This document shows positions 16,236-25,453 of a stretch of DNA of 64,000 nucleotides, piece by piece. The stretch covers positions 1 through 64,000 of the forward strand of contig NZ_JACIAY010000017.1 of assembly GCF_014194975.1 (NCBI RefSeq), in the 5' to 3' direction. Source of the DNA: Sphingomonas sp. BK580. GTDB taxonomy: Bacteria; Pseudomonadota; Alphaproteobacteria; Sphingomonadales; Sphingomonadaceae. A program made the position numbers and the translations under genes. The notes beneath the pieces are model-generated. The model ran no database searches, was not told the DNA's origin, and worked only from the letters and a program-made list of their open reading frames with translations. Within the stretch, counting starts at the first letter, position 1. Each line of letters begins with the position of its first letter.

Positions 16236-16252
16236 AAGTCCGATATATAACG
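16236..16252 (+). promoter_or_regulatory. Operator-like site E (weak)
   Basis: AAGTCCGATATATAACG directly after the GH36 stop shares AAGT..GATAT.TA with site B. It is a weaker match, about 180 bases before the TBDR start, and could be a second binding site for the same regulator. Confidence 0.35.
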
Positions 16253-16379
16253 GCACGTTGTAGCTCCGCCGGTCGCGGTTCAACGACCGTCAACCACACT
16301 CATGCTGCTTGACAGCGAAGGTCGCGCCTGACCCGCCGGCCCAGGATGGGCGCCTCGCAGAATCAGACTAGACAAGTGC

Positions 16380-16394
16380 GGTAATATCATATTT
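16380..16394 (-). promoter_or_regulatory. Operator-like site C upstream of the galactoside TBDR
   Basis: On the minus strand it reads AAATATGATATTACC, matching site B (AAGTATGATATGTACC) apart from one substitution and one missing base. It lies about 40 bases before the TBDR start, in the promoter zone. Confidence 0.5.
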
Positions 16395-16432
16395 GTTCTT
16401 CCCAGGCCTGAGAGCCAGCAGGGGAGACGACG

Positions 16433-19240
16433 ATGTCGAACGCGAGATACCTTTCCGTGCTGATGTCGGGGGCGGCCATGAGCCTCCTCAGCCCCGCGTT
16501 CTCGGGCACCGCCGTGGCGCAGACCGCGCCGGCGGCTCCCACCGCGACCTCGCCGACCAGCCCTTCCGACGGCGAGCAGGTCGCCCCCGAGGGGCAAGCG
16601 GGCGACGACATCGTGGTGACCGGCATCCGCGCCAGCCTCGAGAGCTCGCTCGAGCTGAAGCGGGACACGATCGGCGTGGTGGACGCGATCTCCGCCGAGG
16701 ACATCGGCAACTTCCCCGACGCGAACATCGCCGAGTCGCTGCAGCGCATCCCCGGCGTCTCCGTCGACCGGGTCAACGGCGAGGGCCGCGGCGTCACCGT
16801 CCGGGGGCTTGGCCCCGAGTTCAACACCGTCCTGCTGAACGGCCGGCTGCTGTCGACCGAGGGCGGCGGGCGATCCTTCTCGTTCGACATCCTCTCATCC
16901 GAGCTGATCAGCGGCGCGGAGGTCTACAAATCCTCCGAGGCGCGACTGCAGGAAGGCGGCATCGGCTCCACCGTGATCCTCCGCACCGCGCGGCCGACCG
17001 ATCGCGCGGGCTTCCGCTTCGCCGGTAGCGCGGCGGGGCGCCACGACAACACGGCGGACAAGATCACCCCGGTCATCTCCGGCGTGATCAGCGGCTCGAA
17101 CGACGAGCGCACCTTCGGCGTCCTGGCGAGCTTCATCTACGACAAGCGCATCTCGCGGCTCGGCAACATCTCGACCGACGGCTGGATCACCGACCAGAAC
17201 ATCGACACCAACGGCGACGGCGTGCGCGACTCGCGGCCCGCCGGCGGCGAGGGCGTCTCGCTTCCCCGGACGCTCAACTTCACCTCCACCTACAACGATC
17301 GCGAGCGGATCGGCGGCACGTTCGCGGTCGACTATTTCGCCTCGGACGCGCTCAAGTTCCGGTTCGACGCGCTGTACACGCAGCAGAAGACCGAGAGCGT
17401 CACGAACCAGCTCGGCTATTACACCGACCCGGACCGCGTCACCGCCGCGACGGTCAACGGCAACGGCACGGTCACCGACTTCACCGTCCTGCCGGCGACC
17501 GCGACGTCCGGCCTCGCCTCGGACAACATCCTGGCGACGAACCCGCAGAACGCGCGCACGTACCAGCTCGGTCTCAACGTGGAATGGAAGCCCGCCGACG
17601 CGCTGACCATCGTCGGCGACGTGGCGCACTCGAACACGCGCAACGATTCCGACCAGCTCTTCTACGTCGTCGGTACGCGCCAGATCGGCGTCACCCCGCG
17701 TTTCACGTTGGACGGTCCCGACGGCCTGCCGACGATCACGGACACGCTCGCGACGAACGACAAGTCCGCGCCGCGCCTGCACTGCTGCTCCGAGCGCGGC
17801 GGCCGCAACCGCGACACCGTCAATCAGGCGACGGTCGACCTGACCTGGGACGTCGGCAGCGTGCTGGACAAGCTGCAGGCCGGGCTGCTCTTCACCAACC
17901 GCAAGAAGACCACGGTGGTACGCGAGTCGCCGGAGCCGCTCGGCTGCTTCTACTGCGGCTACCAAGCGCTCGCGCCGGGATCGCTCTTCACGGACTTCAA
18001 CGCCAACGTCCTCGGCCGCGACCTCACCTGGCTGACCTACGATCGCGACGCGCTGGTGGCCTATTACGGCTCGGCGGCCGCGGTGAACCAGGTCGGTGAC
18101 AACTCGCAGTCCGCGATCGACGCGCGCAATCGCTTCCTCGCCGTCTACCAGGGCAACAACAACAGCCTCGATCCGATCGACCGTGATCGCGGCTCCGGTA
18201 CGGTGCGCGAGAACACCTACGCGGCCTACCTGCAGACGCTGTTCAAGGGCGACCTCGGCAGCAGCCGGTGGAGCGCGATGCTGGGCGCGCGGCTGGTCCA
18301 TACGGACGTCTACGCCACCGGCTTCTCGGTGACGCTGCTCGACGTGATCCAGAATCCGGCCGATCCGACCGCCGCGGTGCCCGTCTACAGCCCGACCGTG
18401 CCGGTCGACGCCACGAACCGCTACACCTATGTCCTGCCCACGGTGAACTTCCGCCTCGACGCTACCGACAAGCTGGTCCTGCGCCTCGCCGGCTCGCGCA
18501 CTCTGACCCGGCCGACGCTCAGCCGGCTCGGGCTCAGCCAGGACTTCGTCTTCCGCCCGCCGAACTCCAACACGGTCAGCGGCGGCAATCCGTACCTGAA
18601 GCCCTTCCTCGCCTGGAACGCGGACCTCTCGGCCGATTATTACTTCTCGCGCGCGAGCTACGCGAGCGTGACCGGCTTCTACAAGAAGCTGCAGAACTTC
18701 ATCATCTCCGGCCAGCAGCCGGAGGAGTATTTCGGCCTCGATTTCATCGCGAACCGACCCTACAACGCGCAGAACGGAGACGTGTACGGCGTCGAGGGCG
18801 CGGTGCAGGCGACGTTCGACTTCCTGCCCGCGCCGTTCAATCATCTGGGCGCGAGCGCCAACTACACGCTGGTGAAGAGCTCGATCAGCTTCGACCCATC
18901 GCTCAGCAACCAGACCTTCAACGTGGAAGGCCTCTCCGACACCGCCAACCTGGTGGCCTTCTACGAGGACGACCGCTTCCAGCTGCGCGCGGCCTACAAC
19001 TGGCGCGCTCCCTTCCTGCGCCAGACCTTCGGCCCGCAGAGCCAGCCCGAGAACATCTTCGGCTACGAGCAGATCGACCTGAGCGGATCGATCAAGATCA
19101 ACGATCGGGTCGCGGTGTTCGGCGAGGTGCTGAACCTCACCGACGAGCAGTTCCGCAGCTACTCGCGCTTCACGGAGCGGCTCATCACCGTGTCCGACCA
19201 GGGGCGCCGCATCTCGCTCGGGCTGAGGGCGAACTTCTGA
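16433..19240 (+). CDS. TonB-dependent receptor of the galactoside locus
   Basis: A 935-residue TIGR01782-like receptor with a signal peptide ending near residue 33 (AVAQ) and the TonB-box-like GDDIVVTGIRASLESSLELK. The plug has FPDANIAESLQRIPGVSVDR and VRGLGPEFNTVLLNGR, and the chain ends RRISLGLRANF. Unusual for the family are cysteine pairs in predicted surface loops: HCCSERGG and GCFYCGYQ. The gene sits between the alpha-galactosidase and aldose epimerase genes with an operator-like site in front, so it most likely imports galactose-containing oligosaccharides, which is inference. GGGGAG precedes the ATG. Confidence 0.92.
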   Translation: MSNARYLSVLMSGAAMSLLSPAFSGTAVAQTAPAAPTATSPTSPSDGEQVAPEGQAGDDIVVTGIRASLESSLELKRDTIGVVDAISAEDIGNFPDANIAESLQRIPGVSVDRVNGEGRGVTVRGLGPEFNTVLLNGRLLSTEGGGRSFSFDILSSELISGAEVYKSSEARLQEGGIGSTVILRTARPTDRAGFRFAGSAAGRHDNTADKITPVISGVISGSNDERTFGVLASFIYDKRISRLGNISTDGWITDQNIDTNGDGVRDSRPAGGEGVSLPRTLNFTSTYNDRERIGGTFAVDYFASDALKFRFDALYTQQKTESVTNQLGYYTDPDRVTAATVNGNGTVTDFTVLPATATSGLASDNILATNPQNARTYQLGLNVEWKPADALTIVGDVAHSNTRNDSDQLFYVVGTRQIGVTPRFTLDGPDGLPTITDTLATNDKSAPRLHCCSERGGRNRDTVNQATVDLTWDVGSVLDKLQAGLLFTNRKKTTVVRESPEPLGCFYCGYQALAPGSLFTDFNANVLGRDLTWLTYDRDALVAYYGSAAAVNQVGDNSQSAIDARNRFLAVYQGNNNSLDPIDRDRGSGTVRENTYAAYLQTLFKGDLGSSRWSAMLGARLVHTDVYATGFSVTLLDVIQNPADPTAAVPVYSPTVPVDATNRYTYVLPTVNFRLDATDKLVLRLAGSRTLTRPTLSRLGLSQDFVFRPPNSNTVSGGNPYLKPFLAWNADLSADYYFSRASYASVTGFYKKLQNFIISGQQPEEYFGLDFIANRPYNAQNGDVYGVEGAVQATFDFLPAPFNHLGASANYTLVKSSISFDPSLSNQTFNVEGLSDTANLVAFYEDDRFQLRAAYNWRAPFLRQTFGPQSQPENIFGYEQIDLSGSIKINDRVAVFGEVLNLTDEQFRSYSRFTERLITVSDQGRRISLGLRANF

Positions 19241-19298
19241 GCACGGCGCCGGCGGCAGCCTTATGGTCGCTCCCGGCGTTCGGGCGTAGGGAGACGGC

Positions 19299-20315
19299 AT
19301 GACCACCGCACCGGTCCACCAGCCGCACGTCCTCACCTCCGGCAGCGGGGTGACGGCGACCGTCGGCTCGTACGGCGCGCGCCTCATCCGCATCGACGCT
19401 CCCGACCGCGCCGGCCGGGTCGACCGGGTGCTGCTGGGCTACGACGATCCCGAAGCGAACCGCCGCGCCGCCCTGCCGGACGGCGGAGCGTATCTGGGCG
19501 CGACCTGCGGGCGCGTCGCCAACCGCATCGCCGACGCCGCCTTCGAGCTCGACGGGGTGCGTCATCGACTCGCCGCCAACGAGGGCGCACATCAGCGCCA
19601 TGGTGGACCGGTCGGGTTCGATCGCGCGAACTGGTCCGTCCGCGAGGCGAGCGCGAGCCATGTCACGATGCACCACCACAGCCCCGACGGCGACCAGGGT
19701 TTTCCCGGCGCGCTCGACGTCACAGCGTCGTTCGACCTCTCGGACGACGGCGAACTCTCCATCGTCTATACCGCACGGACGACGCGACCGACCCACGTCA
19801 ACCTCGTGTCGCACGGCTACTTCAACCTGTCCGGCGGCAGTGGCACCATCGCCGACCACAGGCTGCGGATCGACGCGGCCTCCTTCCTCGCGATCGATGC
19901 CGACCAGCTGCCGACGGAGAGGCGATCGGTGCGTGGCACGCCGCTGGACTTCACCGAGGCACAGTGGATCGGGAGACTGATCGAGAGCGATGACGAGCAG
20001 GCCCGTCTTTCCCGCGGCGGCAACCACACCTTCTGCCTCGACGGTGTCGGCATGCGCCCGGTCGCGTGGCTGGAGCACCCGGGCAGCGGCCGCACGCTGA
20101 CGCTCTCGACCGACCAGCCCGGGCTGCAGCTCTACGCCGCCGGTTGGCTCGACGCCCCCTGGCATCCCCACGCCGCCCTCTGCCTTGAGGCGCAGGCCTG
20201 GCCGAACGCCTGCAACCGCGCCGATTTCCCTTCGACGCGGCTCGATCCTGGAGCGCTCTACCGCTCGGAGGTGCGGCTTCGCTTCGGGGTCGCGCCGGCG
20301 GGCATGCTCGGCTAG
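19299..20315 (+). CDS. galM: Aldose 1-epimerase (mutarotase)
   Basis: A 338-residue enzyme that interconverts alpha- and beta-anomers of aldoses such as galactose. The GalM-family motifs are present: ANEGAHQRHGGPVGFD near residues 90-105, the catalytic His in LVSHGYFNLSG and the catalytic Glu in CLEAQAWPNA. No signal peptide is visible, so it should act in the cytoplasm. It supplies the beta-anomer used by galactose dehydrogenases, which fits the oxidative pathway implied by dgoD. It starts 58 bases after the TBDR and nine bases before the regulator, so these form an operon. Confidence 0.92.
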   Translation: MTTAPVHQPHVLTSGSGVTATVGSYGARLIRIDAPDRAGRVDRVLLGYDDPEANRRAALPDGGAYLGATCGRVANRIADAAFELDGVRHRLAANEGAHQRHGGPVGFDRANWSVREASASHVTMHHHSPDGDQGFPGALDVTASFDLSDDGELSIVYTARTTRPTHVNLVSHGYFNLSGGSGTIADHRLRIDAASFLAIDADQLPTERRSVRGTPLDFTEAQWIGRLIESDDEQARLSRGGNHTFCLDGVGMRPVAWLEHPGSGRTLTLSTDQPGLQLYAAGWLDAPWHPHAALCLEAQAWPNACNRADFPSTRLDPGALYRSEVRLRFGVAPAGMLG

Positions 20316-20324
20316 GCACGAGAC

Positions 20325-21092
20325 ATGACCGATGCATCAGCAGGGGAGCAACTCGCGCGCGAGGACGGCGCGCCGATGGTGCCGAGCGAAGGTCGCAACC
20401 TGACCGCGAGCATCGTCAACGACCTGGGTCTCGCCATCGTCACGCAAGCGTTTCGCGCAGACCAGCCGTTCCCGACCGAGGCCGAGCTATGCCAGCGCTA
20501 CGACGCCAGCCGACCCGTGCTGCGCGAGGCGGTCAAGATGCTCACGGCGAAGGGGCTGCTGCTGGCAAGAAAGCGCGCCGGCACGGTGGTGCAGCCGGAG
20601 CCCAGCTGGAACCTGCTCGATCCGGACGTGCTGCGCTGGATGCTGCAGCGCGACTTCTCGATCGATCTCCTGATCGACTTCACGGAGATACGGATGTCGA
20701 TCGAGCCGCGGGCGGCGACGCTCGCGGCGCACTCCGCCACGGGGCCGCAACGCCGCGCGATCAGCGAGGCGATCCAGCGGATGTTCGCCGCCGACCACGG
20801 CGACGGCGACGCGCTGGACGCCGACATCGCGTTCCATGTCGCGGTGCTGGAGGCGAGCAACAACCGGTTCATGCGCCAGTTCACCGGACTGGTGGAGACG
20901 ACGCTGCGCTTCTCCATCCGGCGAACCAACGAATACAAGGGGGTTCCGCGTGCCAGCGCGCGGGACCACAAGCGCGTGGCCGATGCCATCCTCGAAGGCG
21001 AGCCGGCGCTCGCCGGCACCCGGATGAGCGATCTCATCCGCGGCGCGCTCGAGCTGCTGCTCGTCGCGGGCAAGCACCCGCTGCGACCATGA
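20325..21092 (+). CDS. FadR-subfamily GntR transcriptional regulator
   Basis: A 255-residue regulator with an N-terminal winged helix (about 25-95, with FPTEAELCQRYDASRPVLREAVKMLTAKGLL written here in part as ELCQRYDASRPVLREA) and an all-helical FCD ligand domain (DIAFHVAVLEASNNRFM). FCD regulators usually sense sugar acids or other carboxylates, and galactonate would suit this locus. It is encoded between galM and the SIS gene. It is the obvious candidate to bind the AA(G/A)TATGAT motif found before all three transcription units. Confidence 0.9.
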   Translation: MTDASAGEQLAREDGAPMVPSEGRNLTASIVNDLGLAIVTQAFRADQPFPTEAELCQRYDASRPVLREAVKMLTAKGLLLARKRAGTVVQPEPSWNLLDPDVLRWMLQRDFSIDLLIDFTEIRMSIEPRAATLAAHSATGPQRRAISEAIQRMFAADHGDGDALDADIAFHVAVLEASNNRFMRQFTGLVETTLRFSIRRTNEYKGVPRASARDHKRVADAILEGEPALAGTRMSDLIRGALELLLVAGKHPLRP

Positions 21093-21123
21093 TGATCGGG
21101 CTGGACGGGACTGAGGAGCGAGC

Positions 21124-22131
21124 ATGAGCGATCATCCCGGCTTGGCTGCGATGCTAGCGGAGATGCGCCGGCAGCGTGCCGACGCGCTGGCGACGCTTGA
21201 CGCACCCTGCCCGGCCGCGGACGCCATCGTGGAGAGCGTGCGCCGCACGGGCGCGCTGCTGCTCTACGCGATGGGCGGCTCGCAGCACGTCAACCGGATC
21301 GCGGCGCCGCTCTACCGCGATCTCGGCCTGGACGCCCGAACGATGATCGCCTCCGCGGCTCTGAGCGCGCCGCCGCCCGACCGGCCGCGCACCGCGCTGA
21401 TCCTCTCGCAGTCGGGCGAGTCGGGAGAGATCCGCCAGCTGCTCGCGCGACCTGCCGGATCGGAGGAGCGGTACGGGCTGACGCTCGAGCCCGGGAGCAC
21501 GCTCGCGCGCAGCGCCCGCGCCGCTGTCGTCGCGCACGGCGGCACCGAGCATGCCTTCGCCGCCACCCGCAGCATCGTGCTCAGCCTCGCGATGCACGGA
21601 GCCGTGCTGGAGCGGCTCGGCTCGCCGCAGTCCGCGCTGCGCCAGATCCTGGGGACCGACGCCGTCACCGATATGACCGCGGCGGCCGAGACGCTCTACG
21701 GCTGCGACGCCTTTGTCTTCGCCGGCTGGCACGCGATGCACGGCACCGCCGAGAGCGCCGCGCTCTCGCTCATGGAGCTCGCCCGGCTGCCGTCGATCGG
21801 CTTCGAGGGCGGGCAGTTCCGCCACGGCCCGTTCGAACTGCTTCGACCGGGGATCGGCGTGACCCTGCTCCGCAGCGCGGGTGCCGACGCCGCGCTGGTG
21901 CCGCCCACCGCGGCTGCGGTCGCGCGCACCGGTGCGGCGCTGGTCGTCCTCGACGCCAGCGGCTCGGCACCGCTCGCCGAAGGGACGCAGGTCACGCTCG
22001 CCGCCAACGACGGGCTCGCCGCCGCCACGGACATGGTTCTCGCCCTTCAGCAGCTCAACATCGCGATGGCACTCAAGTCGATCCCCGCCGGGATCGGCAC
22101 GCCGCGTCACACGTCGAAGGTGACCGAGTGA
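21124..22131 (+). CDS. SIS-domain protein, sugar-phosphate isomerase or aminosugar deaminase-like
   Basis: A 335-residue protein with two SIS sugar-phosphate binding domains, as in the glutaminase-free half of GlmS, AgaS and NagB-II. Visible are LLYAMGGSQHVNRIAAPLYRD, the SIS signature LILSQSGESGEI with the phosphate-binding Ser cluster, and GFEGGQFRHGPFELL in the second domain, which matches the GlmS/AgaS active-site loop. A cytoplasmic isomerase or deaminase acting on a phosphorylated (amino) sugar is likely. The exact substrate is open. It ends ten bases from the convergent sugar porter gene. Confidence 0.85.
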   Translation: MSDHPGLAAMLAEMRRQRADALATLDAPCPAADAIVESVRRTGALLLYAMGGSQHVNRIAAPLYRDLGLDARTMIASAALSAPPPDRPRTALILSQSGESGEIRQLLARPAGSEERYGLTLEPGSTLARSARAAVVAHGGTEHAFAATRSIVLSLAMHGAVLERLGSPQSALRQILGTDAVTDMTAAAETLYGCDAFVFAGWHAMHGTAESAALSLMELARLPSIGFEGGQFRHGPFELLRPGIGVTLLRSAGADAALVPPTAAAVARTGAALVVLDASGSAPLAEGTQVTLAANDGLAAATDMVLALQQLNIAMALKSIPAGIGTPRHTSKVTE

Positions 22132-22141
22132 CCGGGTGCGC

Positions 22142-23566
22142 TCAGCGCCACTCGCGCTCGATCTGCTCGAGCGTCTTGCCCCTCGTCTCCGGCAGGCGGC
22201 GCAGGATGAACAGCCAGCCCGCGGCGCACACCACCCCGTAGCACCAGAACGTGTATCCCGTGCCCGCCCAGGCGTTGATCAGCGGGAAGGTGTAGGTCAG
22301 GAGGAAGCAGGCGCCCCACAGCGCGGTGGTCGCCACCGCCATGCTCGCGCCGCGCGCCTCGCCCGGGAAGATCTCCGCCAAGGCTACCCAGGTCACCGGC
22401 GCGAGCGTCATGGCGTAGACCGCGATCGCAGCCACCACCAGCAGCAGCAGCGGCCAGCCCTGGACGCCGGCGACATAGGCGCCGCCGAGCGCGGCGTAGA
22501 TCAGCGTCAGACCGACGCAGCCGATCAGGAGCAGGCGCCGTCGCCCCCAGCGCTCGACCGTCGCGAGCGCCACCAGGGTGAAGACGCAGTTGACCGCGCC
22601 CGTGACGACGATGTTGAACAACGTGTCCGACACCGCGTAGCCCGCGCCCGCGAAGATCTCCTGCGCGTAGTTGAAGATGACGTTGATGCCGCACCATTGC
22701 TGCAGCACCGCCAGCACGACGCCGATCAGCAGGACGCGGCGGAAGCGGGGCTCCGCCACGACGGCGCCGAGACTCCGCCCGGGCGCCGCCGCCAGCGCGG
22801 CCCCGATCTCCGCGAGCGCGGCGCCGGCATGCGCCTCCCCGCCGAGCCGTCGCAGCACCGCGTCCGCACGGTCCCACCGGCCTCGCTGGGCCAGCCATCG
22901 GGGGCTCTCCGGGATCGCCAGGCAACCGATCACGAAGGCGGCGGCGGGCACCGCGGCCGCCGCGAACATCCAGCGCCAGCCGATCGTGCCGTTCCACGAG
23001 GCGGCGATGGCCGCGGCGTCGGCGCCCTCGGGTACCGGCGCGGCGATGAGCCAGTTGACGATCTGCGCTCCGAGCAGGCCCAGAACCACCGCGATCTGGT
23101 TGAGCACGACGAGACGGCCGCGGCTCCCGGCCGGCGCGATCTCGGCGATGTAGAGCGGCGAGAGGCCGGAGGCCATGCCGATCGCCACACCCCCCGCGAT
23201 GCGCCACGCCACGAAGGCGCCGAAGCCGCCCGCCAGTGCGGTGCCGATCGACGAGACCACGAAGATCACCGCCGCCGCCAGCAGCGCTGGGCGGCGGCCG
23301 CGGCGGTCGGCAAGCACGCCCGAGCCGCTCGCCCCGGCGAGGCAGCCGATCAGCGCGCAGCTCACCGCCCACGCCTGCTGCCACGGCGTCACGAGTCCGA
23401 ACGCCGCCTCGTAGAAGGGTTTCGCGCCCCCGATGACGACCCAGTCGTAGCCGAACAGCAGCCCGCCCAGCGCCGACACCGCCGCCGCCAGCCAGACCGC
23501 GCCGGTAACTCCGGGGGCGGCGGGCGCCGCGACGCCGCGCGTCGGCCCGAGATCGCCGACCTGCAT
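22142..23566 (-). CDS. MFS sugar porter (sugar:H+ symporter type)
   Basis: A 474-residue inner-membrane transporter of the sugar porter family (XylE/GalP/glucose transporter type) with 12 predicted helices. Family signatures are GGLLFGYDWVVIGG in helix 1, ADRRGRRPAL between helices 2 and 3, PESPRWLAQRGR after helix 6, VERWGRRRLLLIG after helix 8 and the C-terminal LPETRGKTLEQIE. It would take the monosaccharide released by the alpha-galactosidase from the periplasm into the cytoplasm. It is the last gene of the minus-strand dgoD operon, starting one base after the dehydrogenase stop codon. Confidence 0.94.
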   Translation of the reverse strand: MQVGDLGPTRGVAAPAAPGVTGAVWLAAAVSALGGLLFGYDWVVIGGAKPFYEAAFGLVTPWQQAWAVSCALIGCLAGASGSGVLADRRGRRPALLAAAVIFVVSSIGTALAGGFGAFVAWRIAGGVAIGMASGLSPLYIAEIAPAGSRGRLVVLNQIAVVLGLLGAQIVNWLIAAPVPEGADAAAIAASWNGTIGWRWMFAAAAVPAAAFVIGCLAIPESPRWLAQRGRWDRADAVLRRLGGEAHAGAALAEIGAALAAAPGRSLGAVVAEPRFRRVLLIGVVLAVLQQWCGINVIFNYAQEIFAGAGYAVSDTLFNIVVTGAVNCVFTLVALATVERWGRRRLLLIGCVGLTLIYAALGGAYVAGVQGWPLLLLVVAAIAVYAMTLAPVTWVALAEIFPGEARGASMAVATTALWGACFLLTYTFPLINAWAGTGYTFWCYGVVCAAGWLFILRRLPETRGKTLEQIEREWR

Positions 23567-23567
23567 G

Positions 23568-24302
23568 CTAGAGCCTCCCCATGCGACCGCCGTCGGCGAT
23601 CACATCCTCCCCCGTGATGAACCGGGCCGCGTCGGAGGCGAGGAAGGCGACCAGCGCCGCGACGTCCTCGGGCCGACCGAGGTCGGCGGGGTCGATCACC
23701 TCGGCACCCGAACGGATGTTGGGGCTGGCGCGGAGCATCGCGGTGTCGATCGCGCCCGGCAGCACCGCGTTGACCCGTATGCCCAGCGGCTTGCCCTCGA
23801 TCGCGGCGGAGCGGGTGAGACTGACCAGCGCGGCCTTGGCCGCGGCGTAGGGCGCGACGAGCGGCGACGTGCGACGGGCATGCACCGACGCCACGTTCAC
23901 GATACAGCCCCCCGGCCGCATCCGGCGGAAGGCCTCGCCGGTGAGCAGCGCGGCGCCGATCAGGTTGACGTCCAGCAGCCGGCGCCAGTCGGCGGCGTCC
24001 AGCTCGACGATGGGCTTGTAGATCATCATCCCGGCGACGTTCACGACGACGTCGATGGTGCCGAACGTGGCATGCGCCTCGGCCACCGCCTCGGCGATGG
24101 CCGCCGCATCGGCCACGTCGACGCGGCGCACCAGCACCTCCGCGGCGCCGAGCGAGCGCAGGGCGGTCACGGCCGCGCCATGCGCCTCGTCGCGGGCGTC
24201 GAGCAGCAGGAGCCGGTCGCCCTCGCCGGCGAAGGCGCGCGCCGTCGCCATGCCGATGTCGCCGAGCCCCCCGGTGACGATGACCCCACGCCCCGTCACC
24301 AT
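23568..24302 (-). CDS. SDR-family dehydrogenase, candidate galactose 1-dehydrogenase
   Basis: A 244-residue classical short-chain dehydrogenase. It has the nucleotide motif VTGGLGDIG at 7-15, NVAG, and the catalytic Ser/Tyr/Lys of VASVHARR and PYAAAKAAL, and it ends ITGEDVIADGGRMG. The frame is open far upstream, but the ATG at 24302 begins a normal SDR and overlaps the dgoD stop by seven bases. Next to galactonate dehydratase it most likely oxidises galactose to galactonolactone, the first De Ley-Doudoroff step. Another sugar or sugar acid is possible. Confidence 0.85.
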   Translation of the reverse strand: MVTGRGVIVTGGLGDIGMATARAFAGEGDRLLLLDARDEAHGAAVTALRSLGAAEVLVRRVDVADAAAIAEAVAEAHATFGTIDVVVNVAGMMIYKPIVELDAADWRRLLDVNLIGAALLTGEAFRRMRPGGCIVNVASVHARRTSPLVAPYAAAKAALVSLTRSAAIEGKPLGIRVNAVLPGAIDTAMLRASPNIRSGAEVIDPADLGRPEDVAALVAFLASDAARFITGEDVIADGGRMGRL

Positions 24303-25453
24303 TCGCGCAGCTCGCCATGCGGTCCGCGCCACGCCGGGTTGCGCCAGCGGTGCGGCGTCGCGGCCAGCTCCCGGACCGCGTCCTCGTCGACCTCGACCCC
24401 CAGTCCCGCACCCGTCGGCACCGCCATGCTGCCGGCGTCGATCGCGAAAAGCGCCGGATTGCGCGTCAGTCCGGTAAGGTCGGGTGACGCCTCGTTGTAG
24501 TGGATCCCCATCGAGACCTCCTGGATCACGAAGTTGGGCGTCGCCACCGCGAGATGTAGACATGCCGCCAGCGCGATCGGCCCGATCGGACAGTGCGGTG
24601 CGACGGCGACGTCGTAGGTCTCCGCCATGGCCGCGATGCGGCGGCATTCGGAGAGGCCGCCGGCATGGGCGAGGTCCGGCTGGGCGATGTCGACCGCGCC
24701 GCTCTCGAAGAACGGGCGGAAGTCCCACCGACTGTAGAGCCGCTCGCCGAGCGCGAGCGGCACGCCGCTGAAGCCGGCCAGCCGGGCGAACACGTCGGGG
24801 TTGTCGCCCAGCACGATCTCCTCGGCGAAGAGCGGGCCGAACGGCTCGATCGCGCGCAGGACCTGCCGCGCCATCGGCTGGTGCACGCGCCCGTGGAAAT
24901 CCACGCCGACGTCGATGCCGGTGGCGCGGACCTCGCCTAGGCGCGCCGCGAGCGCCTCGATCGCGTGAGGGCTGTCGAGCCAGCCCAGGTCCTCGGTGCC
25001 GTTCATCTTCACCGCGGTGAAGCCCTGGGCGATGCGCTCGCGCGCGGCCGCCGCCACGTCGGACGGCCGATCACCGCCGATCCACGCGTAGACGGGCACG
25101 CGGTCGCGCACGCGTCCGCCGAGCAGCTGGTAGACCGGCACGCCGAGCTTGCGCGCCTTGATGTCCCACAGCGCCTGGTCGACCCCCGCGATCGCGGACA
25201 GCAGCACCGGGCCGCCGCGATAGAAACCGAGCCGGTGCGAGAGCTGCCACGCGTCCTCGATGCGGTCGGGATCGTGACCGATCAGCCGATCCCGCATCGC
25301 GTCCAGAGCGCCCATGACCGCCTCGACGTGCCCCTCGAGCGTCGCCTCTCCCCACCCCACCGCGCCCTGCGACGTCTCGAGGCGGACGAACAGCCAGCGC
25401 GGCGGCACCGCGAACGCCTCGAGCCGGACGATCCGGTCGACCGAGCTGCTCAT
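24296..25453 (-). CDS. dgoD: D-galactonate dehydratase (enolase superfamily)
   Basis: A 385-residue enzyme that dehydrates D-galactonate to 2-keto-3-deoxy-galactonate. It resembles E. coli DgoD along its full length: VPPRWLFVRLET, GFYRGGPVLLSAIAGVDQAL, YAWIGGDRP, DFHGRVHQPMA, QPDLAHAGGLSEC, VAPHCPIGPIALAACLHL and QEVSMGIHYN. These include the Asp/His of the DFHGR motif, the Glu metal ligands and the His of APHCP. It is the first gene of an operon with the SDR and sugar porter. The kinase, aldolase and lactonase of the pathway are not in this window. Operator-like sites lie 105 and 225 bases upstream. Confidence 0.95.
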   Translation of the reverse strand: MSSSVDRIVRLEAFAVPPRWLFVRLETSQGAVGWGEATLEGHVEAVMGALDAMRDRLIGHDPDRIEDAWQLSHRLGFYRGGPVLLSAIAGVDQALWDIKARKLGVPVYQLLGGRVRDRVPVYAWIGGDRPSDVAAAARERIAQGFTAVKMNGTEDLGWLDSPHAIEALAARLGEVRATGIDVGVDFHGRVHQPMARQVLRAIEPFGPLFAEEIVLGDNPDVFARLAGFSGVPLALGERLYSRWDFRPFFESGAVDIAQPDLAHAGGLSECRRIAAMAETYDVAVAPHCPIGPIALAACLHLAVATPNFVIQEVSMGIHYNEASPDLTGLTRNPALFAIDAGSMAVPTGAGLGVEVDEDAVRELAATPHRWRNPAWRGPHGELREW

